Origin: Streptomyces paludis | Lineage (GTDB): Bacteria; Actinomycetota; Actinomycetes; Streptomycetales; Streptomycetaceae | Length of the DNA stretch: 64,000 nt | NCBI RefSeq assembly: GCF_003344965.1 | Contig: NZ_CP031194.1 | Coordinates: 5,642,001-5,706,000 of the forward strand | Direction of reading: 5' to 3' | Shown: piece by piece, positions 7,417-16,280 of the stretch | Layout: every line of letters begins with the position of its first letter | Position numbering within the stretch: position 1 is the stretch's first letter | The notes under the pieces: model-generated | What the model saw: only the letters and a program-made list of their open reading frames with translations | Database searches by the model: none | What the model was told of the DNA's origin: nothing | Translations under genes and position numbers: made by a program

Positions 7417-9885
7417 TCACGCCGGGCGGAGCCACAGCGTCGCCAGGGGTGGCAGGGTCAGCTGGAGCGAGACCGGGCGGCCGTGGGCGGACACCGGGTC
7501 GGGCTTCACGGGGTCCGGGTTGGTCACGCCACTGCCGCCGTAGCGGGTGGCGTCGGTGTTGAGGATCTCCGTCCAGGCGCCGAACTCCTCGGGTACGCCC
7601 AGCCGGTAGCCCTCGCGGACCACCGGCGAGAAGTGGGAGACCGCCAGCAGCGGCGAGCCCGTCGCGTCGAAGCGCAGGAACGCGAAGACGTTGTCCTCGC
7701 CCGCGTCCCCGTCGACCCAGGCGAACCCCTCCGGCACGGTGTCGCGCTCCCAGAGCGCGGGCGTCGCGCCGTACGCCCTGTTCAGATCGCGGACCAGGTC
7801 CCGTACGCCCCGGTGGTCGCTCTCCGCCGCGTACGAGGGGTCGAGCAGCCACCAGTCCGGGCCGTGGCCCTCGGACCACTCGGCGCCCTGGGCGAACTCC
7901 TGCCCCATGAAGAGGAGTTGCTTGCCGGGGTGGGCCCACATGAAGCCCAGATAGGCGCGTTCGTCGGCGCGCTGCTGCCACCAGTCGCCGGGCATCTTGG
8001 AGACCAGCGCGCGCTTGCCGTGCACCACCTCGTCGTGCGAGATGGGCAGGACGTAGTTCTCGCTGTACGCGTACACCATGGAGAACGTCATCTCGCCGTG
8101 GTGGTACTTGCGGTGCACCGGCTCCTTGGCCATGTACTCCAGCGAGTCGTGCATCCACCCCATGTTCCACTTCAGCCCGAAGCCCAGCCCGCCGAAACCG
8201 TCGGGCCCCACATGGTGGGTGGCGCGCGTGACACCGTTCCACGCGGTGGACTCCTCGGCGATCGTCACCACCCCCGGGCAGCGGCGGTAGACGGTCGCGT
8301 TCATCTCCTGGAGGAAGGCGACCGCGTCCAGATTCTCCCGGCCACCGCGCTCGTTGGGCGACCACTGGCCCTCCTCGCGCGAGTAGTCGAGGTAGAGCAT
8401 CGAGGCGACCGCGTCAACCCGCAGCCCGTCGACATGGAACTCCTCGCACCAGTAAACGGCGTTCGCCACAAGGAAGTTGCGCACTTCCGTACGGCCGTAG
8501 TCGAACTCCAGCGTGCCCCAGTCCGGGTGCTCGGCCCGGCGCGGGTCCTCGGGCTCGTACAGCGGTCTGCCGTCGAACCGCGCCAGCGCCCACTCGTCCT
8601 TCGGGAAGTGTGCGGGCACCCAGTCGACGATCACCCCGATCCCCGCCCGGTGCAGCGCGTCCACCAGGAAGCGGAAGTCGTCCGGTGTGCCCATCCGGGA
8701 GGTCGGCGCGTAGAAGCCGGTGACCTGATAGCCCCAGGACCCCCCGAAGGGATGCTCGGCGACCGGCATCAGCTCGACATGCGTGAAACCCAGATCCTTC
8801 ACGTACGCGGGGAGTTGGGCCGCCAGTTGACGGTACGTCAGTCCCGGTCGCCAGGAGCCGAGATGGACCTCGTAGACGGAGAACGGCGCCTCGTGCACCG
8901 GCCGGTCACCGCGGTGCGCCAGCCACCGCGCGTCGCCCCACTCGTAGCGCGACTCGGTCACGACGGACGCCGTCGCGGGCGGTACCTCCGTACGCCGGGC
9001 CATCGGGTCGGCGCGCACGGTGTGGGTGCCGTCGGCCCGCGCGATGTCGAACTTGTACAGCGCGCCGTCACCGATCCCCGGCACGAACAGCTCCCACACA
9101 CCGGTGGAGCCGAGCGACCGCATCGGCAGGCTCGTGCCGTCCCAGTAGGTGAAGTCCCCGGTGACCCGTACGCCCCGGGCGTTGGGCGCCCAGACCGTGA
9201 AGCGGGTGCCGGTCACCCCCTGGTGTGTCATGACCCGCGCGCCCAGCGCCTGCCACAGCTCCTCGTGCCGGCCCTCGCCGATCAGATGCAGATCGAGATC
9301 GCCGAGCGCGGGCAGGAAGCGGTACGGGTCCTGGATCTCCAGCTCGTCGGGGTTCTCGGCGGTGTCCCCGTACCGCACGAGCAGCGTGTACTCCGGTACG
9401 CGGGCCAGCGGCAGCACCCCGGAGAAGAGCCCGTCCCCGTCGTCGTCGAGCGCCGTTCCCGCGCCGTCGACGACGACTGTGACGGCGCGGGCGTACGGGC
9501 GCAGCGCGCGGAACAGCACCCCGGCGCAGGCACCCGAGCCGTCCGCCACCGGATGCGCCCCCAGCAGCCCGTGTGGATCGTGGTGCGCGCCGGCGAGCAG
9601 CCGCTCCCGGTCACCCCCGTCGAGCGGCGGCGCGGTCCGCGTCGCCGGGGATACGGCGGTGGTGGCGGATGCGGTGTCCGTGGCAGCGGTGGTGGCGGTA
9701 ACGGCGGCCGGCTTCGCGCGCGGGCGGGGAGTCGTCGGTGTCTGCGCCTTGGACTGTCCCCGTTTGGCGGCGGCGCGCGCGGGTTTCTTCCGCGCCTTCG
9801 GTGAGGTGGCGGGCGCCGGCACGGACCGGGCGGCGGCGGGGCTCTCCGGCTGGGGCGGGCGGTCGGACGGCGTGCGGGCGCTCAC
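7417..9885 (-). CDS. glgB: 1,4-alpha-glucan branching enzyme
   Basis: An 822-residue GH13 enzyme that makes alpha-1,6 branches in the linear maltosyl chains built by GlgE. Residues 1-90 are a low-complexity Ala/Pro/Lys-rich extension not needed by the family. Next come the GlgB N-terminal domain (about 95-210), a CBM48-like beta domain (about 225-310, [15 protein letters not shown]) and the catalytic barrel with [21 protein letters not shown], nucleophile Asp491 in GLRVDAVAS, acid/base Glu544 in TIAEEST and the [10 protein letters not shown] motif. The GTG start at 9885 has AGGAGG upstream. It is the last gene of the glgE-treS-mak-glgB strand, 146 bp beyond mak, and ends in a strong terminator. 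Confidence 0.97.
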   Translation of the reverse strand: MSARTPSDRPPQPESPAAARSVPAPATSPKARKKPARAAAKRGQSKAQTPTTPRPRAKPAAVTATTAATDTASATTAVSPATRTAPPLDGGDRERLLAGAHHDPHGLLGAHPVADGSGACAGVLFRALRPYARAVTVVVDGAGTALDDDGDGLFSGVLPLARVPEYTLLVRYGDTAENPDELEIQDPYRFLPALGDLDLHLIGEGRHEELWQALGARVMTHQGVTGTRFTVWAPNARGVRVTGDFTYWDGTSLPMRSLGSTGVWELFVPGIGDGALYKFDIARADGTHTVRADPMARRTEVPPATASVVTESRYEWGDARWLAHRGDRPVHEAPFSVYEVHLGSWRPGLTYRQLAAQLPAYVKDLGFTHVELMPVAEHPFGGSWGYQVTGFYAPTSRMGTPDDFRFLVDALHRAGIGVIVDWVPAHFPKDEWALARFDGRPLYEPEDPRRAEHPDWGTLEFDYGRTEVRNFLVANAVYWCEEFHVDGLRVDAVASMLYLDYSREEGQWSPNERGGRENLDAVAFLQEMNATVYRRCPGVVTIAEESTAWNGVTRATHHVGPDGFGGLGFGLKWNMGWMHDSLEYMAKEPVHRKYHHGEMTFSMVYAYSENYVLPISHDEVVHGKRALVSKMPGDWWQQRADERAYLGFMWAHPGKQLLFMGQEFAQGAEWSEGHGPDWWLLDPSYAAESDHRGVRDLVRDLNRAYGATPALWERDTVPEGFAWVDGDAGEDNVFAFLRFDATGSPLLAVSHFSPVVREGYRLGVPEEFGAWTEILNTDATRYGGSGVTNPDPVKPDPVSAHGRPVSLQLTLPPLATLWLRPA

Positions 9886-9920
9886 GGGGGTGGGCCTCCT
9901 CGGCAGGGGTCACAGGGGGT

Positions 9921-9950
9921 CACGGGGCATGGAGGGGCATGGAGGGGCAA
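9921..9950. repeat. 10-bp tandem repeat between mak and glgB
   Basis: Three consecutive 10-mers, two ending GGGGCAT and one ending GGGGCAA (CACGGGGCAT, GGAGGGGCAT, GGAGGGGCAA), lie in the short gap just upstream of the glgB ribosome binding site. No function is evident. Confidence 0.6.
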
Positions 9951-10031
9951 GAGGAGTGCGGGAGTTGGAGCCGCAAGGGAGTGTGGGTGGATTCGGTTAC
10001 GGGGGCGGGGAGGGGCGGCCGGCGTTCCGGG

Positions 10032-11633
10032 TCAGGCGCCCGCGGCCAGTCTGCGGATCGCCGCCATCGGGACGGGGAGCCAGTCGGGGCGGTGCCTGGC
10101 CTCGTACAGGACCTCGTACACCGCCTTGTCGGTCTCGTACGCGCGCAGCAGCTCCGGTTCCGCGCGCGGGTCGGTGCCGGAGGCCGCCGCGTAGCCCTCG
10201 CAGTAGGCGGCCCGGCAGCGCGCCGCCCAGTCCGGGCGCCACGGTTCGTGCGAGCGGGCCGCGTAGTCGAAGGAGCGCAGCATGCCCGCGACATCGCGGA
10301 CCGGTGGCTGCGGACGGCGCCGCTCCGCGAGCGGCCGGGCCGGCTCGCCCTCGAAGTCGATGACCGACCAGCGGCCGTCCGGGGTCCGCAGTGTCTGCCC
10401 CAGATGCAGATCGCCGTGGACCCGCTGCGCGAGCCGCCCGCGGCCGGCCTCGGCCGGCCCGGCGAGCGCGTCGAAGGCGGCGCGCAGCCCGGGGACATAC
10501 GGCCGGAGCGCGGGCACCGCCTGCGCCGCCGCCGTCAGCCGCTCGTGCATGCCGGTGGCGACCAGCCCCGACTGCCGCCGGCCGAGGGTGACGGTGGGCA
10601 GCGCGCGGGCCAGCGCGGTGTGCACCTCGGCGGTGGCCCGGCCGAGCGCGCGGGCCTCCGCGGTGAACTCCCCGCCGTGCGTGAGCGCGCTGAGCGCCAG
10701 TTGCCAGCCGTCCCGCGAACCGCGCAGATACGGCTGGAGCACACCGAGCGTCAGTGTGTCGCCGCCGCCCGCCGGGTCGGCCGCCTCGAACCAGCCGACC
10801 GGCGCGGGCACCCGCCCGCAGCCCTCGGCGGCCAGCGCGAGCGGCAGTTCCAGATCCGGATGCGGGCCGGGGAAGACCCGGCGCAGGATCTTCAGGATGT
10901 ACGCGTCACCCCCGGAGCCGTCACCCCCGGAGCCGTCACCCCCGGAGCCGTCGCCCCCGGAGCTGCCACCCCCGTCACCCGCGCCCCCGGCCGTCCCGTC
11001 CCCGTACACCAGCGACGTGTTCGACTGCTCCGCGTCGAGCAGCCGCCCGGTGAGTCCGGCCGGGATCGGGTCCGTCCGTTCGAAGCGCAGCGGCCCGGGC
11101 ACGCCGGGCGTCCGCAGCCGTTCCAGCAGGAGTTCGGCCAGCAGGGGATCGTGCAGGCCCTCGTACACGGTGTGGCCGGCCAGCGGTCCCCGGTCCACGC
11201 GGCCGATCAGCGCGGGGGCCAGCTGGGGCGGCAGCGACGCCCTGACGCCGATCAGCAGTTGATAGCAGTCACCGGCCGTCGTCCCACCGGGTGGCGACGA
11301 GGCCGCGCCCGGGGGGACGGCGGAGGTGGGGATCGATGGCGCGGACCCCGGTCCGCCGCGCTGTTCGACCCGTACGAGCAGATGCAGCAGCCCCGGACCA
11401 CCCGCGGCCATCGGCAGCAGCTCCGTGACCGCCACCGGTACGAACCCGGTGATCGGGCGGCCCTTGCCCGCGAACCAGCGCCTGCGCGGCAGCCAGTCGT
11501 GGAGCAGCGGCGCGAGCGAGCCGACCAGCGTGCGCGCGTCGGCGGACGGCGGGGCGGGCGACACGGCGGGCACCTCAGCGGGCGAAGCGTTGAGAAGGCG
11601 CGGGGTAATCCGGGTGGATGCAGCCTTCGACAT
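10032..11633 (-). CDS. mak: Maltokinase (maltose-1-phosphate synthesis)
   Basis: This 533-residue enzyme phosphorylates maltose from TreS to alpha-maltose-1-phosphate, the GlgE donor. It has the aminoglycoside-phosphotransferase fold: catalytic loop RVHGDLHLGQT with Asp408, and the metal-binding VIDFEGEP with Asp426. The N-terminal cap contains WLPRRRWFAGKGRP, typical of Mak/Pep2. ATG 11633 is preceded by GGAAAGGACG. An in-frame Gly/Ser/Asp insertion of about 25 residues, encoded by a 15-bp tandem repeat, interrupts the segment before AYILKILRR, probably as a disordered loop. Unlike glgE-treS, it is separated from treS by 325 bp, so it may have its own promoter. Confidence 0.93.
   Translation of the reverse strand: MSKAASTRITPRLLNASPAEVPAVSPAPPSADARTLVGSLAPLLHDWLPRRRWFAGKGRPITGFVPVAVTELLPMAAGGPGLLHLLVRVEQRGGPGSAPSIPTSAVPPGAASSPPGGTTAGDCYQLLIGVRASLPPQLAPALIGRVDRGPLAGHTVYEGLHDPLLAELLLERLRTPGVPGPLRFERTDPIPAGLTGRLLDAEQSNTSLVYGDGTAGGAGDGGGSSGGDGSGGDGSGGDGSGGDAYILKILRRVFPGPHPDLELPLALAAEGCGRVPAPVGWFEAADPAGGGDTLTLGVLQPYLRGSRDGWQLALSALTHGGEFTAEARALGRATAEVHTALARALPTVTLGRRQSGLVATGMHERLTAAAQAVPALRPYVPGLRAAFDALAGPAEAGRGRLAQRVHGDLHLGQTLRTPDGRWSVIDFEGEPARPLAERRRPQPPVRDVAGMLRSFDYAARSHEPWRPDWAARCRAAYCEGYAAASGTDPRAEPELLRAYETDKAVYEVLYEARHRPDWLPVPMAAIRRLAAGA
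10906..10965. repeat. 15-bp coding minisatellite in mak
   Basis: Four consecutive 15-mers of the form TCACCCCCGGAGCCG (the last with two changes). On the coding strand each unit gives a GSGGD-like pentapeptide, so gain or loss of a unit keeps the frame. Confidence 0.85.
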
Positions 11634-11958
11634 GGCATCGCGTCCTTTCCCCGGGCACACCACAGGATGCGCAGAGTGTCCCGGATTGCGGCAATGGCTG
11701 TCCGGCTGTGCGGGACGTGTCGGGTGAGGATGATCCGTACGGATCGATTCCGTACGAACCTGATACGAATTTGATCGAATCGATCGAACTGGATGTGGAA
11801 TCGAACGGGATGTGCAGAGGAGCGTGCCCCGTGCGAAGCGGAAGAAACCGCCACGCACGGGACCACCGGGCCGGGCCGCGGGGACCGTCGGACCGGGCCG
11901 CGGCACCCACCGGATCAGGCCGCGGTATCCATCGAACCAGACCCGTGTTACCGCCGGA
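11634..11958. promoter_or_regulatory. Intergenic region upstream of mak with AT-richer palindromes
   Basis: This 325-bp gap separates treS from mak. Around 11731-11815 the base composition drops visibly in GC. It holds a perfect 14-bp palindrome GATCCGTACGGATC (11732-11745), then CGTACGAAC, then GATCGAA repeated directly at 11773-11779 and 11782-11788. From 11868 to 11958 there are GC-rich imperfect repeats of CCGGGCCGCGG and GACCGGTGT type, directly downstream of the treS stop. I read it as a terminator/promoter region; the binding protein is unknown. Confidence 0.4.
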
Positions 11959-13701
11959 TCAGGCCGGTGTGACCGGTGTGACCGGAGTACCGTCCTTCCG
12001 CAGCCGGAACCAGTAGAAGCCGTGACCCGCGAGCGTCAGCAGATACGGCCACTCACCGATGGCCGGGAACCGCACCCCGCCGATCAGCTCCACCGGATGC
12101 CGCCCGCTGAACGACTTCAGGTCCAGCTCCGTGGGCTGCGCGAACCGCGAGAAGTTGTGGACGCAGAGCACCAGGTCATCGCCGTCCCCCTGCTCCGAGG
12201 GCGCCTCGCGCAGGAACGCCAGCACCGCCGGGTTCGACGACGGCAGCTCGGTGTACGAGCCGAGCCCGAAGGCCGGGTTCTGCTTCCGGATCTCGATCAT
12301 CCGGCGTGTCCAGTGCAGCAGCGAGGACGGCGACGCCATCGCCGCCTCCACATTGGTGACCTGGTACCCGTAGACCGGGTCCATGATCGTCGGCAGATAG
12401 AGCCGGCCCGGGTCGCTGGACGAGAAGCCCGCGTTCCGGTCGGGCGTCCACTGCATCGGGGTCCGTACGGCGTCCCGGTCGCCCAGCCAGATGTTGTCGC
12501 CCATCCCGATCTCGTCCCCGTAGTAGAGGATCGGGGAGCCGGGCAGCGACAGCAGCAGCGCGGTGAACAGCTCGATCTGGTTGCGGTCGTTGTCCAGCAG
12601 GGGGGCCAGCCGCCGCCGGATGCCGATATTGGCGCGCATCCGCGGGTCTTTCGCGTACTCCGCGTACATGTAGTCGCGTTCTTCGTCCGTGACCATTTCG
12701 AGGGTCAGCTCGTCATGGTTGCGCAGGAAGATTCCCCACTGGCAGCCGGTCGGGATCGCCGGGGTCTTCGCCAGGATTTCCGACACCGGATAGCGCGATT
12801 CGCGCCGTACCGCCATGAAGATGCGCGGCATCACCGGGAAGTGGAACGCCATATGGCATTCGTCGCCGCCCTTCTGGAAGTCGCCGAAGTAGTCGACGAC
12901 GTCCTCCGGCCACTGGTTGGCCTCGGCGAGCAGCACCGTGTCCGGGTAGTGCGCGTCGATCTCCGCGCGGACCCGCTTGAGGAACGCGTGGGTGGCCGGC
13001 AGGTTCTCGCAGTTGGTGTTCTCCCGCTGGTACAGATACGGCACGGCGTCCAGCCGGAAGCCGTCGATGCCCAGGTCGAGCCAGAACCGCAGCGCGGAGA
13101 TGATCTCCTCCTGCACCTTCGGGTTCTCGTAGTTGAGATCCGGCTGGTGGGAGAAGAACCGGTGCCAGTAGTACTGCTTGCGCACCGGGTCGAAGGTCCA
13201 GTTGGACGTCTCCGTGTCGACGAAGATGATCCGGGCGTCCTGGTACTGCTTGTCGTCGTCGGCCCAGACGTAGTAGTCGCCGTACGGGCCCTCGGGGTCC
13301 TTTCTGGACTCCTGGAACCACTCGTGCTGATCGCTCGTGTGGTTCATGACGAAGTCGATGACCACACGCATACCGCGCTGGTGCGTGGCGTCGACGAACT
13401 CCACGAAATCGGCGAGATCACCGAATTCCGGGAGGACGGCCGTGTAGTCGGAGACGTCGTAGCCGCCGTCGCGCAGCGGCGACTTGAAGAAGGGCGGCAG
13501 CCAGAGACAGTCGACACCGAGCCACTGGAGATAGTCCAGCTTGGCGGTGATTCCCTTGAGGTCGCCGATTCCGTCGCCGTTGCTGTCCTGGAACGAACGC
13601 ACCAGGACCTCGTAGAAGACGGCTCGCTTGAACCAGTCGGGATGGCGGTCCTTGACCGGGGTGTCCTCGAATGTGTCGTGGACGGGCTCGTTGACGATCA
13701 T
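11959..13701 (-). CDS. treS: Trehalose synthase (maltose alpha-D-glucosyltransferase)
   Basis: This 580-residue GH13 isomerase interconverts trehalose and maltose and feeds maltose to Mak. The barrel motifs are [27 protein letters not shown], nucleophile Asp218 in [11 protein letters not shown], acid Glu260 in [11 protein letters not shown] and FLRNHDELT. Together they are characteristic of TreS rather than of alpha-glucosidases. The protein ends soon after the C-terminal beta domain, so it is not fused to maltokinase as in some actinobacteria. The ATG overlaps the glgE stop codon (ATGA), so translation should be coupled to glgE. Confidence 0.96.
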   Translation of the reverse strand: MIVNEPVHDTFEDTPVKDRHPDWFKRAVFYEVLVRSFQDSNGDGIGDLKGITAKLDYLQWLGVDCLWLPPFFKSPLRDGGYDVSDYTAVLPEFGDLADFVEFVDATHQRGMRVVIDFVMNHTSDQHEWFQESRKDPEGPYGDYYVWADDDKQYQDARIIFVDTETSNWTFDPVRKQYYWHRFFSHQPDLNYENPKVQEEIISALRFWLDLGIDGFRLDAVPYLYQRENTNCENLPATHAFLKRVRAEIDAHYPDTVLLAEANQWPEDVVDYFGDFQKGGDECHMAFHFPVMPRIFMAVRRESRYPVSEILAKTPAIPTGCQWGIFLRNHDELTLEMVTDEERDYMYAEYAKDPRMRANIGIRRRLAPLLDNDRNQIELFTALLLSLPGSPILYYGDEIGMGDNIWLGDRDAVRTPMQWTPDRNAGFSSSDPGRLYLPTIMDPVYGYQVTNVEAAMASPSSLLHWTRRMIEIRKQNPAFGLGSYTELPSSNPAVLAFLREAPSEQGDGDDLVLCVHNFSRFAQPTELDLKSFSGRHPVELIGGVRFPAIGEWPYLLTLAGHGFYWFRLRKDGTPVTPVTPA

Positions 13702-15704
13702 GATGTGGGTGACCCTCCGATCGGCGGGGACGGTCGCAGCACCACGATGTGCGCGGGCGTGACGCCCGGCTCCAGTCGCACATAGGTGGAGCTGCCCCAG
13801 TGATAGGTCTGGCCGGTCAGCTCGTCGCGTACCGGAACGGTCTCGTGCCGGGAGAGGCCGAGCCGCTCCATGTCCAACGAGACCGTCGCCTCCTGGGTGT
13901 GGTGAGGGTCGAGGTTGACGACCACCAGAACGATGTCCGTGCCCGACCTCTTGCTGTACGCGATGACCGCGTCGTTGTCGGCGTGGTGGAAGTGGATGTC
14001 ACGCAGCTGCTGGAGGGCCGGGTGCCGCCGTCTGATCCGGTTCAGCGTGGTGATCAGGGGGGCGATCGTACGGCCCTCACGCTCGGCCGCTTCCCAGTCC
14101 CGGGGCCTCAGCTGATACTTCTCCGAGTCAAGGTACTCCTCGCTGCCCGGTTTGGCGGGGGAGTTCTCGCAGAGTTCATATCCCGCGTACACGCCCCATG
14201 ACGGGGACATGGTCGCGGCGAGTACGGCTCTGACCTCGAACGCCGGACGGCCGCCGTTCTGGAGGTAGGAGTGCAGGATGTCGGGCGTGTTGACGAAGAA
14301 GTTCGGCCGCATCGTCGCGGCGGACTCCCCGGACAGCTCCGTCAGGTACTCCGTCAGCTCCCCCTTGCCGTTCCGCCAGGTGAAGTACGTATACGACTGC
14401 TGGAAGCCGACCGCGGCGAGTGTGCGCATCATCGCCGGGCGGGTGAACGCCTCGGCCAGGAAGATCACATCGGGATCGGTCCGGTTGATGTTCGCGATCA
14501 CCTTCTCCCAGAAGAGGACCGGTTTCGTATGCGGATTGTCGACGCGGAAGATCCGTACGCCGTGCCCCATCCAGTACCGCAGCACCCGTACGGTCTCCCG
14601 GACCAGACCGCGCAGATCGCTGTCGAAGGCGATCGGGACGATGTCCTGGTACTTCTTCGGCGGGTTCTCGGCGTACGCGATCGAGCCGTCCGCGCGGTGG
14701 TGGAACCACTCGGGGTGCTTGGCGACCCACGGGTGGTCCGGCGAGCACTGGAGCGCGAAGTCGAGCGCGATCTCCATCCGCAGGGTGCGGGCCGTCTCGA
14801 CGAAGTGGTCGAAGTCCTCGATCGTGCCCAGCGCGGGGTGGACCGCGTCATGGCCGCCGTCGGCCGAGCCGATCGCCCAGGGCACACCGACATCGTCGGG
14901 CCCGGCGGTCAGGCTGTTGTTGGCACCCTTGCGGTGGGTGGTGCCGATGGGGTGGATGGGCGGCAGATACACCACGTCGAAGCCCATCGCGGCCACCGCG
15001 GGCAGCCGTTCGGCGGCCGTCCGGAACGTGCCGCCGACCGGTGGCACGCCCTTTCCGACCACCGCGCCCTCGGAGCGCGGGAACAGCTCGTACCACGAGC
15101 CGTACAGCGCGCGCCGGCGCTCCACCAGCAGCGGCGCCGGGCGGGAGGCGGTGACCAGATCGCGCAGCGGATGGCGCGCGAGCACCGCGTCGACCTCCGG
15201 CGCGAGCGCCGCTTCCAGCCGCGCCCGCGCGGGCAGCGCGGTGTCGCGCAGGGTGTCGGCGGCGGCCAGGACGGTCTCCCGCCCGTCCCGCTTCGGCACC
15301 CCGGCGGCGGCCCGGTCGTACAGCGCGGCGCCCTCGGCGAGGACGAGCGCGATGTCCTTCGGGTCGTCACCCGCCGGAATCTTGACGGTGGCGGCGTGGC
15401 GCCAGGTGGCGACGGGGTCGCTCCACGCCTCGACGGTGTAGGACCAGCGGCCTTCCTCGGTCGGGGTGACCTCGGCGCCCCAGCGGTCGCTGCCGGGGGC
15501 GAGTTCGGTCATCGGGGTCCAGGGGCCGGGGCGGCCACCGGGGTCCAGGAGGACGACATTGGCCGCGACGGCGTCATGGCCCTCGCGGAAGACGGTCGCG
15601 GTGACCTGGAAGGACTCACCGCTCACCGCCTTCGCGGGGCGTCTGCCGCAGTCGACGAGCGGGCGTACGTCCAGGACGGGGATACGGCCAATCAGCGGTT
15701 TCAC
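13698..15704 (-). CDS. glgE: Maltosyltransferase GlgE (alpha-1,4-glucan:maltose-1-phosphate)
   Basis: This 668-residue GH13 subfamily 3 enzyme transfers maltosyl units from maltose-1-phosphate to growing alpha-glucan. The N-terminal beta domain begins [20 protein letters not shown]. The catalytic barrel has [14 protein letters not shown], nucleophile Asp389 in [11 protein letters not shown] and acid Glu418 in FLAEAFTRP, about five residues from the published S. coelicolor positions (Asp394, Glu423). I placed the start at GTG 15704, with AGGTGA six bases upstream, which gives the usual length. Longer in-frame starts would prepend a Ser/Pro/Ala stretch encoded by simple repeats. It is first in the glgE-treS unit and divergent from glgP. 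Confidence 0.95.
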   Translation of the reverse strand: MKPLIGRIPVLDVRPLVDCGRRPAKAVSGESFQVTATVFREGHDAVAANVVLLDPGGRPGPWTPMTELAPGSDRWGAEVTPTEEGRWSYTVEAWSDPVATWRHAATVKIPAGDDPKDIALVLAEGAALYDRAAAGVPKRDGRETVLAAADTLRDTALPARARLEAALAPEVDAVLARHPLRDLVTASRPAPLLVERRRALYGSWYELFPRSEGAVVGKGVPPVGGTFRTAAERLPAVAAMGFDVVYLPPIHPIGTTHRKGANNSLTAGPDDVGVPWAIGSADGGHDAVHPALGTIEDFDHFVETARTLRMEIALDFALQCSPDHPWVAKHPEWFHHRADGSIAYAENPPKKYQDIVPIAFDSDLRGLVRETVRVLRYWMGHGVRIFRVDNPHTKPVLFWEKVIANINRTDPDVIFLAEAFTRPAMMRTLAAVGFQQSYTYFTWRNGKGELTEYLTELSGESAATMRPNFFVNTPDILHSYLQNGGRPAFEVRAVLAATMSPSWGVYAGYELCENSPAKPGSEEYLDSEKYQLRPRDWEAAEREGRTIAPLITTLNRIRRRHPALQQLRDIHFHHADNDAVIAYSKRSGTDIVLVVVNLDPHHTQEATVSLDMERLGLSRHETVPVRDELTGQTYHWGSSTYVRLEPGVTPAHIVVLRPSPPIGGSPTS

Positions 15705-16280
15705 GGGATCACCTGAGTGCTGTGCGGGCGTGACAGGCAGGGCGGGTGGAGCGGATGGAGCGGGTGGAGCGGATAGAGCGGATGGTTCGGACGGATTGGA
15801 TACGACGGGGTGGGAATGAGAGGTTTGGCTGAATTTTGACGGTTTGAAAGTTCTTTGTAGCTGCTCGATGGACGACTGGGAGGCTGCGAGCATGGCCGCT
15901 CCTGTCCGCGTTCACTCGAATAGCGCTGGAATCGTGTGGAGACGCGCTCGTGTGCGGTAAGTACGCCCCGTGCGTGCCGGCCGGGCGTCCGGGCCGTGCG
16001 TACCGCAGGAGCCTTCCCACTCCTCTTGGGTGAGCAATCCGGCGGATTGTTAACTACTGGGGCGTACGGACAGGCCCCCGGCGCGCCTCATCCGAAACAC
16101 GGACACGAAATGCGACGCCCCGGGCGGGGCGCGGAGGCGCACGGGTGAGTGCGCGAGTGCGCCGTGGTCGCAGAGGGCACGGTGGGGCTACCGTCGAAAG
16201 CGACGGCGGGGCGCACAGCGTCGTGCGTCCCCCGGCTCGCCCGTCCCCCGGCTCGCACGCCCCCTGCGAAGGTGGAACAC
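15705..16280. promoter_or_regulatory. Divergent promoter region glgE / glgP
   Basis: A 576-bp gap that should carry promoters in both directions. Next to glgE (15742-15784) is a degenerate 8-9 bp tandem repeat of GGAGCGGAT/GGAGCGGGT units. The middle part (about 15800-15930) is AT-richer. Near 16047-16054 there is GTTAAC in the context GGATTGTTAACTACTGG. I recognise no named operator and no reliable -35/-10 pair. Confidence 0.4.
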
